Source: Sporosarcina sp. P2
GTDB lineage: Bacteria > Bacillota > Bacilli > Bacillales_A > Planococcaceae
Reading direction: 5' to 3'
Assembly (NCBI RefSeq): GCF_002743255.1
Contig: NZ_PDYY01000002.1
Location: 62,001 to 126,000 of the forward strand
Length of the DNA: 64,000 bases
In this document: positions 17,723 to 27,797 of the stretch, piece by piece
How positions within the stretch are numbered: position 1 is the first letter of the stretch
Layout: every line of letters starts with the position of its first letter
Program-made: the position numbers and the translations under genes
The notes under the pieces: generated by a model
What the model was told of the DNA's origin: nothing
Databases searched by the model: none
Seen by the model: only the letters and a program-made list of their open reading frames with translations

Positions 17723-19789
17723 GTGAAAGATGAATCGGCAAATGAAAATATGAATAGAAAACAGAACCGAAAAAGTCAGCAGTTGGATCAATTTAAAGTG
17801 GACAATAAAGGGAAAAAGCTTACGACCAATCAAGGAGTGAAAGTATCCAATGATGAAGAGTCATTAAAAGCAGGAGTACGTGGACCTACTTTAATGGAAG
17901 GAATCCATTTAAAAGAAAAACTCATGCACTTTGACCGTGAACGGATTCCTGAACGAGTTGTTCATGCAAGGGGATATGCAGCACATGGTGAGTTCGAGTT
18001 ATACGAATCAATGAAAGACTATACAACAGCTGATTTTCTCCAGAAAGCAGGACAGAAGACACCCGTTTTCACTCGTTTTTCTAACGTAGCTGGAAATCTA
18101 GGATCGGTTGATACGGCAAGAGATGTCCGGGGTTTTGCGGTGAAGTTTTATACAGAAGAAGGAAATTACGATTTGGTCGGAAATAATTTACCTGTGTTTT
18201 TCATCCAAGACAGCATGAAATTTCCCGATCTTGTTCATGCAGTCAAACCTGAACCGGACACAGATATGCCTCAAGCAGCCTCTGCCCATGATACCTTCTG
18301 GGATTTCATAGCAAACAATCAAGAGTCCGCCCATATGGTGATGTGGCAAATGTCGGACCGCACTATTCCTAGAAGTTGGCGAATGATGGAAGGCTTTGGT
18401 GTCCATACATTTCGGTTTGTTAATAGCGAAGGTAAAGCTACTTTCGTAAAATTTCATTGGAAACCGATACTGGGCGTACATTCATTAGTATGGGATGAGG
18501 CACAAAAAATCGCAGGAAAAAATGCGGACTTCCAACGTAGAGATCTATGGGACTGTATTGATAAAGGCTATTTTGCTGAATATGAATTTGGCGTCCAATT
18601 GATTGCAGAAGAGGACGAATTCATGTTCGATTTTGACATTCTCGATGCAACAAAATTGTGGCCAGAAGAGATAGTGCCTGTTAAAATCATCGGCAAAATG
18701 ACGTTAAATCAAAACGTCACGAATGTCTTTGCTGAAACTGAACAAGCCGCCTTCCATCCCGGCAACGTAGTGCCAGGTATAGATTTCACTAATGATCCAC
18801 TTTTACAGGGAAGACTCTTATCTTATCTCGATACTCAACTATACCGCCTCGGCGGGCCAAACTTTACAGAAATTCCGATTAATCGTGCAGTATGTCCATT
18901 CCATAACAATCAGAGAAATGGATTCAATCGTCAGCGGATTGATGTCGGCAAAGTAAGTTATCATAAAAATTCCTTGGCTGATAATACACCTTCCACTTCC
19001 ACAGCAAAAGAAGGCGGATTTGTTCACTATGCTGAAAAAGTGGAAGGTCGAATTATTCAAGCGCGAAGCGAATCATTCAAAGATCACTTTTCTCAAGCTC
19101 GACTCTTCTGGAATAGTATGTCACCGCCGGAAAAACAACATATTATTAACGCGTTTATCTTTGAGGTCGGAAAAGTGAATAGTATAAGTGTGAGACAACA
19201 AGTAGTGGATATGTTCGCAAACGTCGATCAGGAAATGGCTACAACAATCGCAATCAATGTAGGAGTGAATAAGCCAACAGGCGAACAAGTCAATGTTACA
19301 GAGTCATCCCCTGCGCTGAGCCAAGTAAATACCCCCCGCTATCCATACAGTTTGAAGGTCGGTATTCTCATTGGTGACGGTTTTTCTGACGAAGAAGTGA
19401 AGTCGACAATTGAACATCTAGCAAAGTATGGAGTTTGGGCCTATACGATCGGTGAGAAGCTTGGTACAGTAACAGGGAAGAACGGATTGGAGATTCATGT
19501 CAATGAAACGTTTATGACTACAGCACCCGTTTTATTTGACTCTCTCTATGTGGTAGGTGGAAACGCAGCCAATCAAGCGAAGTTCAATGCGGATAGTGTC
19601 TATTTCATCAATGAGGCATTCAGACATTATAAACCGATTGGCGTTGCCAAAACCGGAAATACTATTTTCACAGCATCTGACGCAAAAAAGGGACCGGGTA
19701 TCGTACTTGGAGAAAATAGCGCTACGTTTAATGATGATTTTATACTCGCTATTACACAGCAACGTTTTTGGGAACGAGATATTTACTAA
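17723..19789 (+). CDS. katE: Large-subunit heme catalase (HPII/KatE type)
   Basis: A 688-residue clade-2 catalase that breaks down hydrogen peroxide. Catalytic His is in [18 protein letters not shown], distal Asn in [14 protein letters not shown], and the proximal heme Tyr in [16 protein letters not shown]. Residues from about 540 form the extra flavodoxin-like C-terminal domain ([16 protein letters not shown]) that defines the large class. The start is GTG at 17723 behind GGAGGGG. It is monocistronic with a terminator. B. subtilis katE is a sigma-B general-stress gene; I could not find a convincing sigma-B promoter here. Confidence 0.95.
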   Translation: MKDESANENMNRKQNRKSQQLDQFKVDNKGKKLTTNQGVKVSNDEESLKAGVRGPTLMEGIHLKEKLMHFDRERIPERVVHARGYAAHGEFELYESMKDYTTADFLQKAGQKTPVFTRFSNVAGNLGSVDTARDVRGFAVKFYTEEGNYDLVGNNLPVFFIQDSMKFPDLVHAVKPEPDTDMPQAASAHDTFWDFIANNQESAHMVMWQMSDRTIPRSWRMMEGFGVHTFRFVNSEGKATFVKFHWKPILGVHSLVWDEAQKIAGKNADFQRRDLWDCIDKGYFAEYEFGVQLIAEEDEFMFDFDILDATKLWPEEIVPVKIIGKMTLNQNVTNVFAETEQAAFHPGNVVPGIDFTNDPLLQGRLLSYLDTQLYRLGGPNFTEIPINRAVCPFHNNQRNGFNRQRIDVGKVSYHKNSLADNTPSTSTAKEGGFVHYAEKVEGRIIQARSESFKDHFSQARLFWNSMSPPEKQHIINAFIFEVGKVNSISVRQQVVDMFANVDQEMATTIAINVGVNKPTGEQVNVTESSPALSQVNTPRYPYSLKVGILIGDGFSDEEVKSTIEHLAKYGVWAYTIGEKLGTVTGKNGLEIHVNETFMTTAPVLFDSLYVVGGNAANQAKFNADSVYFINEAFRHYKPIGVAKTGNTIFTASDAKKGPGIVLGENSATFNDDFILAITQQRFWERDIY

Positions 19790-19798
19790 TATGTAAAG

Positions 19799-19838
19799 CA
19801 AGAAGCGTCACTCTTCATTTAGAGTGACGCTTCTTTGT
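19799..19838 (+). terminator. Terminator after katE
   Basis: AAGAAGCGTCACTCT and AGAGTGACGCTTCTT form a 15-bp stem with loop TCATTT, followed by TTG. Confidence 0.88.
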
Positions 19839-19839
19839 A

Positions 19840-20139
19840 TTCAAATCCATGAATATAACTTTCGAAAACACATCATGACAAAGTCACTATATTATTTCTG
19901 AAACATATGAACTCTCACTTCTTTTGCGCTAACATATACCACGCTTTTCATCGTAATGATTGTCATCGCTTTTCATTACCTGGGAAATTAAAAGACAAGA
20001 CGATCCAAATATTTACCTCTTTGAGTCTTCACTTTATAGTCCGATCGATAACCACTTTTAATTCTGTACGCTGTATGTTACTAATCACTTGATATAGTTT
20101 TCTCAGCATGCTATATCAATAGAACAATTTTAAAAAGTG
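19840..20139. other. Gene-free region between katE and the next gene
   Basis: About 300 bases. The only plus-strand frame (19907-20092) lacks a ribosome binding site and protein-like composition. I see nothing else in it. Confidence 0.4.
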
Positions 20140-20140
20140 A

Positions 20141-20190
20141 AAAGCTACCAGATACCGGCTCGTCATCACGTGCCCGTATCTGGTAGCTTT
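20141..20190. terminator. Bidirectional terminator
   Basis: AAAGCTACCAGATAC and GTATCTGGTAGCTTT form a 15-bp stem. It sits 44 bases after the stop of the minus-strand gene that follows. Confidence 0.85.
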
Positions 20191-20234
20191 ATGTGTAATG
20201 TAATAAAGTATTCAATCCAAAGTCATTTTACACG

Positions 20235-21071
20235 TTAACGTAAAACTCCTTCAGCTTCCGGAATATTATTTATGTCAATGGCATTTAATTTGCAGAAATA
20301 GTTCAGAAATTCTTGTGCTTCTCTGATTTGCTCTTCATCCGTCTTTAACGCGATAATATCTTTTAAAATTTGAGCAGTCCAAATATTATCAAAGTAACGG
20401 AATGTACCTGAATTCCATGATGTACGTTCAGGATAGTTCTTATTTTTATAGTAATTCCAGAAAAGCATTTTCTCGGCTTCTTCTTCTGTAAGTTGAATTC
20501 TATATTCAGGGTGTGTAGGCACCAAACCGTCCTCGCCGATACTTCCAGTAAACGTATCATCAACCATGAAAAGACCCGTAATGGTTCTTTCCGTTTCCGC
20601 TTGATCTGAAGTTCTCACCGTCAGAACACCTGCACTGTTCGGACGCAAACGAGTTACTGGGTTGGGTAATCCTTTATTCTTCCCGCTTTGTATGCTTCCA
20701 GTAGATATTTCCCAATCGCTAAATACTTCCGACTGTCTTTCTTTATCTAACCAGAAAACAATTTGTGAACTTTCATGAATTTTATGGTTCTTTAATATTT
20801 CCCTACGTTGCTGTTCAAGCACCTGGATAGCCTTTTCTTCTTTACGCTTCTTTTCCAATATTTTTTCTTCTGCTCTTCGTTCCACGAAGACCTTTTCTAA
20901 AGACTCTGCCATACTTCGATTGTTTAAAGTAATAAAATTCTCGAATGCATCGGGATAGACAAATCTTTTACGATCTTTATTGAAGTCAACGGTGATGAAT
21001 GACTCCTCGTGTTCCACGATATTTCCTTCACCAAACACGTTATGAGTAATTTCTTCATTAATTAAATTCAC
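20235..21071 (-). CDS. Hypothetical protein with N-terminal small-barrel motif
   Basis: A 278-residue soluble protein. Residues 8-45 (ITHNVFGEGNIVEHEESFIT ... FVYPDAF) resemble the small beta-barrel seen at the C-terminus of PcrA/UvrD and in CarD-like proteins, where VFGEGxV is typical. Residues 55-95 are a charged helix, probably coiled coil. The rest has mixed alpha/beta composition with an FWNYYKNKNYPERTSW stretch. It has a good ribosome binding site (AGGAGGAG) and stands alone with a terminator. I do not recognise the full-length family; nucleic-acid contact is a guess from the barrel. Confidence 0.6.
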   Translation of the reverse strand: MNLINEEITHNVFGEGNIVEHEESFITVDFNKDRKRFVYPDAFENFITLNNRSMAESLEKVFVERRAEEKILEKKRKEEKAIQVLEQQRREILKNHKIHESSQIVFWLDKERQSEVFSDWEISTGSIQSGKNKGLPNPVTRLRPNSAGVLTVRTSDQAETERTITGLFMVDDTFTGSIGEDGLVPTHPEYRIQLTEEEAEKMLFWNYYKNKNYPERTSWNSGTFRYFDNIWTAQILKDIIALKTDEEQIREAQEFLNYFCKLNAIDINNIPEAEGVLR

Positions 21072-21303
21072 TAGACAATCTCCTCCTATAAATTCTTTGA
21101 TAACTACTTTACAGTTAATCTAATTAACGTAATCCGTGTTTTCACATATTATTTCATTGAAATACAACCACCCATTTTTCAAATTCAAAAAAATGCGCCC
21201 TTCATTCCTAACTGGAATAAGTTGCGCAGGAGTATTACATACCGTCCTGTTTACTTGTACATATACAGTATAACACATAATTCGAATTTTCTCAAATTTG
21301 CGG
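21072..21303. other. Gene-free stretch upstream of the hypothetical gene
   Basis: A 65-codon minus-strand frame (21120-21317) lies here but has no ribosome binding site, and a strong plus-strand promoter starts inside it. I do not call it. Its sequence is otherwise featureless. Confidence 0.4.
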
Positions 21304-21340
21304 TTGACATTGGTCATTTGTTTATCGTATAATATACGAT
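21304..21340 (+). promoter_or_regulatory. Strong orphan promoter overlapped by a palindrome
   Basis: TTGACA (21304-21309), an 18-base spacer and TATAAT (21328-21333) match the sigma-A consensus at all twelve positions. ATCGTAT-AAT-ATACGAT (21324-21340) is an inverted repeat over the -10 box and is placed like a repressor operator. No protein gene follows on this strand before gcvPB, which runs in the opposite direction. Confidence 0.7.
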
Positions 21341-21564
21341 TTTGATTTTACGAGACTATGTTTAGAACTAGTTTTAGTCTTCCCGGTATCCATATGTAGT
21401 CCACACGTTCCGCGAGATATCTTCATGAACCATGGGGTTTACAGCGTATAAAAATCGAATCATTATTTCTCTTCCTATGATCTATTGGTTCTTAATATTG
21501 TATTCTTTAAACACCCTGTGTATAACGGAAGAGTGACCAGAGTGCTATAGTATTTTCAATTCAA

Positions 21565-21593
21565 AGAGCACCGCTAACTTTCAGCGGCGCTCT
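21565..21593. terminator. Hairpin at the end of the gcv operon
   Basis: AGAGC-A-CCGCT pairs with AGCGG-C-GCTCT around loop AACTTTC, 16 bases after the gcvPB stop. Neither side has a long T run, so its strength is uncertain; it could serve both the gcv operon and a transcript from the orphan promoter. Confidence 0.55.
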
Positions 21594-21608
21594 ATTCAAT
21601 GTATTTTA

Positions 21609-23096
21609 TTATTGTACTGTTTCTTCTACTGGTGACTGTTCTTTTATATAACGCAACACAGGCTTCCGCGCTGCCTTCGTTTCATCAAGGCGTCCAATGA
21701 CGGTTGTGTGTGGTGCTTCTTGAACGATTTCCGGATTCTCTTCTACTTCTTTAGCGATTTGAATCATCGCTTCGATGAAGTTATCCAATGTTTCTTTGGA
21801 TTCCGTTTCTGTCGGCTCGATCATTATAGCCTCTTCTACGTTCAACGGGAAATAGATGGTTGGCGGATGATAACCAAAGTCTAGCAAACGCTTCGCCATA
21901 TCGAGTGTACGTGCACCAAGTTTCTTCTGACGACGACCAGACAAAACAAATTCGTGTTTACAGTGTTGTGTATACGGAAGGTCGAAGTATGGCTCTAGAC
22001 GACGCATCATATAGTTCGCATTGAGTACTGCGTATTCCGTTACAGCTTTTAAGCCGTCAGGACCCATTGAACGAATATACGTATACGCACGTAGGTAAAT
22101 ACCGAAGTTTCCGTAATACGGCTTCACACGACCAATAGATTGTGGCACGTCGTAATTCAACACGAAGCGATCATCTACTTTTTGAACAACGGGTTTTGGC
22201 ATGAAAGCAGCCAATTCATCTGTTACACCTACCGGACCTGAACCTGGTCCCCCACCGCCGTGAGGACCTGTGAACGTCTTGTGCAAGTTCAAGTGAACCG
22301 CATCAAAGCCCATGTCGCCGGGGCGTGCTTTGGACATAACCGCATTCAAGTTCGCACCGTCGTAATAGAGTTTTCCACCGACTCCGTGAACCACTGCCGC
22401 CATTTCCAAGATGTCTTCTTCGAAAAGACCTAGCGTATTCGGATTCGTTAACATCAACGCCGCTGTATCAGGACCTACTTTTAACTTCAAATCCTCAAGA
22501 TCTACTAAGCCTTTTTCATTCGACTTCACTGTCACAGTGTCAAAGCCAGCAACCGTTGCAGAAGCCGGGTTTGTTCCGTGAGCGGAGTCTGGAACAAGTA
22601 CTTTCGTGCGCTGCGTATCACCGTTCGCCTCATGGAAAGCACGGATCATCATCAATGCTGTCCACTCACCATGCGCGCCAGCTGCAGGTTGCAATGTAAC
22701 TTGTGGCATACCTGTGATTTCAGCTAAATGCTGTTGCAGATCGTATACTACTTCGAGTGCACCTTGTACAGTGGATTCGTCTTGTAGCGGGTGAACGCGT
22801 GCGAATCCCGGGAAACGAGCAACTGCTTCGTTGATTTTCGGATTGTATTTCATTGTACAAGAACCTAATGGATAGAATCCTGTATCGACGCCATGATTAC
22901 GGTTAGACAACGCAGTATAGTGACGCATGATGTCCAACTCAGATACTTCAGGCAGTTCCGCGTCTTCCGTCCGAATTACGCCTTGAGACAAAATGGACGA
23001 AACGTCTACTTCAGGAACATCTAATTCAGGTAAGCTATAACCGATTCGTCCGGGTTTGGATAGTTCAAAAATGAGTGATTGATTGTCCTTATGCAT
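21609..23096 (-). CDS. gcvPB: Glycine dehydrogenase subunit 2 (P-protein)
   Basis: A 495-residue subunit with the PLP-binding half of the glycine decarboxylase P-protein. The PLP lysine lies in [20 protein letters not shown]. It pairs with GcvPA to decarboxylate glycine and load the methylamine onto lipoyl-GcvH. I chose ATG at 23096, behind GGAGG; the start overlaps the gcvPA stop by eight bases, indicating coupling. The longer frame to 23126 lies inside gcvPA. Confidence 0.96.
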   Translation of the reverse strand: MHKDNQSLIFELSKPGRIGYSLPELDVPEVDVSSILSQGVIRTEDAELPEVSELDIMRHYTALSNRNHGVDTGFYPLGSCTMKYNPKINEAVARFPGFARVHPLQDESTVQGALEVVYDLQQHLAEITGMPQVTLQPAAGAHGEWTALMMIRAFHEANGDTQRTKVLVPDSAHGTNPASATVAGFDTVTVKSNEKGLVDLEDLKLKVGPDTAALMLTNPNTLGLFEEDILEMAAVVHGVGGKLYYDGANLNAVMSKARPGDMGFDAVHLNLHKTFTGPHGGGGPGSGPVGVTDELAAFMPKPVVQKVDDRFVLNYDVPQSIGRVKPYYGNFGIYLRAYTYIRSMGPDGLKAVTEYAVLNANYMMRRLEPYFDLPYTQHCKHEFVLSGRRQKKLGARTLDMAKRLLDFGYHPPTIYFPLNVEEAIMIEPTETESKETLDNFIEAMIQIAKEVEENPEIVQEAPHTTVIGRLDETKAARKPVLRYIKEQSPVEETVQ

Positions 23097-24435
23097 GGAT
23101 AGCCTCCAGTTCTTGCACGTATGCATCGATTTCTTCTTTCGTACGTTGTTCTGTTACAGCGATCAGTGCGTGATTCGCTAGACTCTCATCTACGAGACTT
23201 AAATCATATCCACCAATAATTCCTTGTTCAAGTAAGCGTTTGTTGACATCTTTAATAGGTGATTTACAATTCACTACGAGTTCATTGAAATGCGCAGGAC
23301 CGAATTTCACTTCAAATCCAGCTTTTTCAAATGCTTGTTTCGCATAAGCTGTTTTTGCGATATTCTGATAAGCGATTTCTTTAATTCCTTCTTTACCTAG
23401 TGCTGTCATCGCAACGGATGCCGCAAGAGCATTCAGCGCTTGGTTCGAACAAATATTGGATGTTGCTTTGTCACGACGAATATGTTGCTCACGCGCCTGC
23501 AATGTCAGTACGTATCCTCTACGCCCTTGATCATCATTCGTCTCACCAACTAGACGACCAGGAACTTTACGCATCAACTTTTTCGATACTGCGAAATACC
23601 CACAATGTGGTCCACCGAATGATTCCGCAATTCCGAATGGTTGTGCATCTCCAACCGTAATATCCGCTCCAAGCGCGCCAGGTGGTGTCAAGAGTCCAAG
23701 TGCAAGTGGATTAGCCGAGACGATCGATAGTGCCCCATGTTCATGTGCAATATCGCTGATTACTTGTAGATCTTCTACTTGGCCGTAAAAGTTCGGATAT
23801 TGAACGAGTACTGCTGCAGTCTCATCATCAATCATTTCTTTAAGTTTATCGATATCTGTTACACCGTTTGTATGTGGAATCGTTACCACGTCAATGTATT
23901 GCCCGTCTGCGTATGACTTCACAACTGCGCGTGATTCGTTGTGAACAGTAGCAGATACAAGTAACTTCTTACGGCGTGTATGACCTGCAGCAAGTGTCCC
24001 CGCTTCAGCAAGTGACGTGCCTCCGTCATACATGGAAGAGTTCGCTAGCTCCATGCCTGTCAATTCGCAAATCATCGTCTGAAATTCGAAAATCGCCTGT
24101 AACTCTCCTTGTGAAATTTCGGGCTGGTATGGTGTATACGCTGTATAGAACTCAGAACGTGAAATGACATGATCTACAATAATTGGACGATAGTGATCAT
24201 AGACTCCCGCTCCTAGGAACGAAGCATAATCTTGGGCATTAATATTTTTCGCAGCCAAACGTCCAAGTTCTTTTAAAAGAGATGTTTCGGATTTAGCCGG
24301 TTTAATTTGATACTCCCCTTTAAATCGTACTTTCTCTGGAATATCTGAAAAAAGTTCATCAATAGAGGAAACTCCAATTGTTTCTAGCATATCTTTCTGA
24401 TCTTGCTCCGTCATAGGTAGATAACGATGCTTCAT
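23089..24435 (-). CDS. gcvPA: Glycine dehydrogenase subunit 1 (P-protein)
   Basis: A 448-residue partner of GcvPB. The N-terminus [20 protein letters not shown], the [12 protein letters not shown] motif and [12 protein letters not shown] are characteristic of the split P-protein of Gram-positive bacteria. It lies 20 bases after gcvT in the usual T-PA-PB order. The operon is controlled by the glycine riboswitch before gcvT. GcvH is not in the window. Confidence 0.96.
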   Translation of the reverse strand: MKHRYLPMTEQDQKDMLETIGVSSIDELFSDIPEKVRFKGEYQIKPAKSETSLLKELGRLAAKNINAQDYASFLGAGVYDHYRPIIVDHVISRSEFYTAYTPYQPEISQGELQAIFEFQTMICELTGMELANSSMYDGGTSLAEAGTLAAGHTRRKKLLVSATVHNESRAVVKSYADGQYIDVVTIPHTNGVTDIDKLKEMIDDETAAVLVQYPNFYGQVEDLQVISDIAHEHGALSIVSANPLALGLLTPPGALGADITVGDAQPFGIAESFGGPHCGYFAVSKKLMRKVPGRLVGETNDDQGRRGYVLTLQAREQHIRRDKATSNICSNQALNALAASVAMTALGKEGIKEIAYQNIAKTAYAKQAFEKAGFEVKFGPAHFNELVVNCKSPIKDVNKRLLEQGIIGGYDLSLVDESLANHALIAVTEQRTKEEIDAYVQELEAIHA

Positions 24436-24455
24436 AATTTTTTACCCCTTTTCGC

Positions 24456-25556
24456 TTATGATCTTTTATAGAAAGGTGTTGCAATGACTTTTGCTTTCAG
24501 ACGTTTCGCGCGAATTTCCACTTCCACTTCCGTGCCAAGCTCAGTGAACTCTGTAGATAGAAGCGCAAAACCGATGTTCTTTTTTAATGTAGGAGACTGC
24601 GTACCCGTTGTGACTTCGCCGATCTCCCGGTCACCCACAAACACTTTATAACCAGTACGCGGAATTCCTTTATCGATCATTTCAAGTCCCACTAGCTTAC
24701 GTTCCACACCTTGTTCTTTTTGTTTTACAAGAATATCTTTACCAATGAAATTTTCTTCTTTATTCACTTTTACGACGAAACCAAGCCCTGCTTCTAATGG
24801 AGAAATATCCTCTCTCAATTCTTGACCGTAAAGAGGTAGACCTGCTTCAAAGCGCAATGTGTCTCGTGCACCAAGACCTGCAGGTACGACACCGTCTTCT
24901 TTGCCTTCTAGCAAAATCTTTGTCCACAAGTTTTGGATTGCTTTGGGTGTACCATAGATCTCAAATCCATTTTCTCCCGTATAACCAGTACGTGAAACGA
25001 GTACATTTTCTCCGCCCACTTGAACATGTTCTTTAAAACGGAAAAACTTGATTTCTTCAAGTGACTCATCCGTCAGTTTCTGTAATACCGACTCAGCCAT
25101 CGGTCCCTGCAATGCAAGTAACGCGTAATTGGAAGATTGGTTGTCAATAACGACATTGTCGATCTGTTGTTTTTCCATCCAAGCTACATCTTTTTCAATA
25201 TTCGATGCATTGACTACCAATAAATAACGCGCTTCCTCTAATTTATAAATTAATAAGTCATCAATCGTTCCACCTTGCTCATTACACATCACTGTATACT
25301 GTGCTTGGCCTATTTGCAGTTTGGAAACATCATTTGTCACAAGCTTCTGCAAATAATCGAGCGCTCCGCTACCACTAACAAACACTTCTCCCATATGCGA
25401 GACATCAAACAAACCAGCTTTTGTCCGAACCGCTTCGTGTTCCGCTTTAATACTAGAGAACTGCACAGGTAACTCCCAGCCGCCAAAGTCGATGGTCTTA
25501 CCCCCGTACTCTTTATAACTTTCAAATAACGGTGTACGTAATAATTGAGTTGTCAA
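24456..25556 (-). CDS. gcvT: Aminomethyltransferase (T-protein)
   Basis: A 366-residue T-protein that releases ammonia from aminomethyl-lipoyl-GcvH and makes 5,10-methylene-tetrahydrofolate. Typical stretches are [45 protein letters not shown] and [18 protein letters not shown]; the Asp of that last motif is the folate-contacting catalytic residue. First gene of the operon, 50 bases after the riboswitch terminator. Confidence 0.97.
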   Translation of the reverse strand: MTTQLLRTPLFESYKEYGGKTIDFGGWELPVQFSSIKAEHEAVRTKAGLFDVSHMGEVFVSGSGALDYLQKLVTNDVSKLQIGQAQYTVMCNEQGGTIDDLLIYKLEEARYLLVVNASNIEKDVAWMEKQQIDNVVIDNQSSNYALLALQGPMAESVLQKLTDESLEEIKFFRFKEHVQVGGENVLVSRTGYTGENGFEIYGTPKAIQNLWTKILLEGKEDGVVPAGLGARDTLRFEAGLPLYGQELREDISPLEAGLGFVVKVNKEENFIGKDILVKQKEQGVERKLVGLEMIDKGIPRTGYKVFVGDREIGEVTTGTQSPTLKKNIGFALLSTEFTELGTEVEVEIRAKRLKAKVIATPFYKRS

Positions 25557-25607
25557 ACTGTTTCCTCCTTTTTGTCCTGATCAAGGAACGATCAGTATGT
25601 ACTTCAT

Positions 25608-25652
25608 CAAAAAAAGGACAGGGGTCTCCTATAAAAGAGAACCCCTGTCCTT
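25608..25652 (-). terminator. Expression-platform terminator of the glycine riboswitch
   Basis: On the minus strand AGGACAGGGGTTCTC pairs with GAGACCCCTGTCCT, followed by seven U. Its 5' arm overlaps the end of the second aptamer, as expected for an ON switch that avoids termination when glycine is bound. Confidence 0.9.
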
Positions 25653-25805
25653 TTGCCTGAAAGCTTTACAGTTTCCATACTTTCTTCGGCCGCTGATTAC
25701 TCAGCACTCTCCAGAGATGCGTCATGTATGCGTTTTGTTACCTGAGAGATTCATAACATTCGTTATTTGCTCCTTCGGCGGCGCCTAATGCGCGCTCTCC
25801 CCATA
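25653..25805 (-). promoter_or_regulatory. Tandem glycine riboswitch of the gcv operon
   Basis: Two aptamers in a row on the minus strand. The first runs from GGGGAGAGC through GCCGCCGAAGGAGCAA to ATCTCTCAGGTAACAAAAC. The second runs from CATCTCTGGAGAGTGC through GGCCGAAGAAAGT to GCTTTCAGGCAAAAGGACAG. The CCGAAG and CAGGCAAAAGGAC words are diagnostic. The terminator and gcvT follow. Confidence 0.95.
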
Positions 25806-25845
25806 CAATCATTCGCATTATTGAGTTAATTTTTTCTTCACTGAT

Positions 25846-25874
25846 ATCTTAACATTTTATATAAGTAAGCGCAA
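25846..25874 (-). promoter_or_regulatory. Promoter of the gcv operon
   Basis: On the minus strand TTGCGC, a 17-base spacer and TAAGAT preceded by TGT (an extended -10). It lies about 40 bases before the first aptamer. Confidence 0.55.
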
Positions 25875-25894
25875 TCTATTTATTAATAGCGCAT

Positions 25895-25938
25895 AAAAGC
25901 GAATAATAGCTCAACTACAAACTAAATCATTCGCTTTT
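25895..25938 (-). terminator. Terminator after aroK
   Basis: AAAAGCGAAT and ATTCGCTTTT form a 10-bp stem with a 24-base loop, 9 bases after the aroK stop. The large loop lowers confidence. Confidence 0.6.
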
Positions 25939-25946
25939 TAAATACA

Positions 25947-26459
25947 TTATTGATATCTTTCAATTTGAAAGATAATATATTCTGCAATGTCCGTTAAAGA
26001 TTTTCCTGTTGTTTCCACAGTGAAATGGGCAGACTGTAAATACTTCGATTTGCGTTTTTTATAAAGAGCTTCTAATTCTGCCCGCGAAGATTGTTGTACA
26101 ATCGGACGATTAACATCAGTCGAGATTCTTCGCCAAATATCACGGAATGATGCGTTGAGGAAAAACACGATACCCGTTTCACGCATCAGTTGAATATTCT
26201 TTTCTTTTACCGCAACACCCCCACCGGTCGCCACAATACAATACTCTTCAGGGAATTTTTCGAGAAATTCTGTTTCCAACTGTCGGAAATACAGTTCGCC
26301 GTACTGATCAAATATCTCAGGAATCGTCATTTGCATTTGTTCTGTAATTTCATGATCCATATCAAAGAACGGAATACCTGTTAACGTATGCAGCCGTTTA
26401 CCGATTGCGCTTTTTCCACATCCCATGAATCCTACTAAATAAATCCTTTTCATTTTCAT
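25947..26459 (-). CDS. aroK: Shikimate kinase
   Basis: A 170-residue shikimate kinase. The P-loop is GFMGCGKSAIGK, the shikimate-binding Asp lies in FFDMDHEI, and ATGGGVAV and a lid with NRP complete the active site. It overlaps the comGG stop by four bases, so it is the last gene of the comG transcript, as in Bacillus where aroK (aroI) lies just past comG. The prophage splits that transcript, so its expression may now depend on readthrough from prophage DNA or a local promoter. Confidence 0.95.
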   Translation of the reverse strand: MKMKRIYLVGFMGCGKSAIGKRLHTLTGIPFFDMDHEITEQMQMTIPEIFDQYGELYFRQLETEFLEKFPEEYCIVATGGGVAVKEKNIQLMRETGIVFFLNASFRDIWRRISTDVNRPIVQQSSRAELEALYKKRKSKYLQSAHFTVETTGKSLTDIAEYIIFQIERYQ

Positions 26460-26641
26460 CCATCCCGTTTCATTAATTCAACTGCTTTATGCTCATAATA
26501 GGTTTCGAGCCAGTCGTATATTCTGTAGATACTATCATGCCATGAAACGAGGGAGAAAAGAAAGAGACTTACACAAATTAATAGGACAATCGCGAAAATA
26601 AATGATCCTCCCTTCTCATTCTTGATATAATCCAATAGCAA
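26456..26641 (-). CDS. comGG: ComGG-like minor pseudopilin, short
   Basis: A 61-residue protein with one hydrophobic N-terminal helix (FIFAIVLLICVSLFLFSLVSW) and a short charged tail. Its place between comGF and aroK makes it the comGG position of the competence pseudopilus operon. ComGG in B. subtilis is about twice as long; here only the membrane anchor and a stub remain. It may be a naturally short lineage form or a truncated one. It overlaps comGF by 26 bases. Confidence 0.6.
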   Translation of the reverse strand: MLLDYIKNEKGGSFIFAIVLLICVSLFLFSLVSWHDSIYRIYDWLETYYEHKAVELMKRDG

Positions 26642-27050
26642 ACGTCCTTTCTTTACGCATACCGTCCTTCATTTCGACTGCAATTTTCAATTCGCTATCT
26701 TTCACGGTAAATTTACTGGATTTCACATTCATCAACAAAGGAACATGACCTGTTCCATCCACAACTTTGCGAAGCATTGTATCGTATTGTTGTATAGTAA
26801 TCCTTCTTTTTGGGGTATGGAACGTAATGGTCGTTAATTTTACTTCCTCCACTCTAGTTACTTCTTCCAACAATTCCTGTAATTCCAATGAAAACAACTC
26901 CCACTCTCCAAGTAGATCTCCTTGATAAGCTTTCTTCATGGGTACTTGCCAATAGAAAAATAGAATTGTTAATTGAATTAACATAGTAAAAATAAGTAAG
27001 TGAATGATACTTTCAACTAATGAATAGCCTTTTTCATCCAATCGTTTCAT
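26616..27050 (-). CDS. comGF: Competence pseudopilus protein ComGF
   Basis: A 144-residue minor pseudopilin for the DNA-uptake pilus. The N-terminus KGYSLVESIIHLLIFTMLIQ has the type IV pilin-like helix with the conserved Glu, and the rest is beta-rich. I chose ATG at 27050, which overlaps the comGE stop as ATGA; the frame also allows ATG at 27062. It lies in the distal comG operon, downstream of the prophage junction. Confidence 0.85.
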   Translation of the reverse strand: MKRLDEKGYSLVESIIHLLIFTMLIQLTILFFYWQVPMKKAYQGDLLGEWELFSLELQELLEEVTRVEEVKLTTITFHTPKRRITIQQYDTMLRKVVDGTGHVPLLMNVKSSKFTVKDSELKIAVEMKDGMRKERTFAIGLYQE

Positions 27051-27346
27051 AAACTCACACATTTTTGATTTTCGATTTGTTGTATTTCATATGTAACACA
27101 AATCTGTCTATTATTAACCGTCCAATTGTAGTGAAGTTCCTCATGTGATCTGTGTCCTGTCGTTTGTCCCAACGATTTATATAAAATAGCCGCTTGATAG
27201 ATGGTTTGGGCTGCAATCATTGCTTGTTTTTTCCCTGTGACAGACGAAGTGATACTGGTGGCCAATGGTAAAAGAGATGAGAAGATTACCATAATAATGA
27301 CTAGTGACAACATCGCTTCAGGCCAGGACTGACCTTTCTCATTCAT
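27047..27346 (-). CDS. comGE: Competence pseudopilus protein ComGE
   Basis: A 99-residue minor pseudopilin. NEKGQSWPEAMLSLVIIMVI is the N-terminal processing region and helix, with the Glu in the conserved place five residues after Gly although the motif is degenerate. Position between comGD and comGF supports the call. Overlaps both neighbours by a few bases. Confidence 0.8.
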   Translation of the reverse strand: MNEKGQSWPEAMLSLVIIMVIFSSLLPLATSITSSVTGKKQAMIAAQTIYQAAILYKSLGQTTGHRSHEELHYNWTVNNRQICVTYEIQQIENQKCVSL

Positions 27347-27797
27347 TGACTATCATCCTCCCTCTTTCAAACTGGAACGAGATGAATATTAGTCCTCTGC
27401 TTTGTGTAGAAAAATACATTTTTCCTGTTTTCACCATGTATCCTGTTTCAGCAAAGTCCAATCTTTTAAGCGGAGATTGTTTTGTCATACGCATGCCATC
27501 AGGAAATATCCCACTTCTTAAAGTTACCGTCCTATCCATTCTTTCCACCTTATACATTGCGCCACTATCGCTGAATGTCAAAGCAACACTTCCTTTATGT
27601 GTCATTGCATATAGCTGTGCCTCGTGAACAGCGGCAATGAATTGCTTCAGCGCATCCTCTTCGGATTCTTTTTCCAGATGTTTTTCGCTAAAGGGAAGAA
27701 TGACGGCTGTCAAAATCATCATGATCGATAGGACTAGCATAAGTTCCAAAAAGGTGAACCCATACTGGCAATTAAAAATACGTTTAGCTTCCGGCAT
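27339..27797 (-). CDS. comGD: Competence pseudopilus protein ComGD
   Basis: A 152-residue minor pseudopilin with a canonical prepilin signal, YGFTFLELMLVLSIMMILTA, cut by ComC after Gly. It starts inside the end of comGC (14-base overlap), the standard comG layout. Confidence 0.9.
   Translation of the reverse strand: MPEAKRIFNCQYGFTFLELMLVLSIMMILTAVILPFSEKHLEKESEEDALKQFIAAVHEAQLYAMTHKGSVALTFSDSGAMYKVERMDRTVTLRSGIFPDGMRMTKQSPLKRLDFAETGYMVKTGKMYFSTQSRGLIFISFQFERGRMIVNE

Noticed and set aside
17723-19789. Large catalase as prophage cargo like the manganese catalase
   Set aside because: It lies about 8 kb outside the prophage, among chromosomal genes, with its own promoter region and terminator.
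19907-20092. Plus-strand 61-codon frame after katE
   Set aside because: No ribosome binding site and unlikely composition (Cys/His/Phe-rich).
21120-21317. Minus-strand 65-codon frame as a gene
   Set aside because: No ribosome binding site, no recognisable family, and overlapped by a strong opposite promoter.
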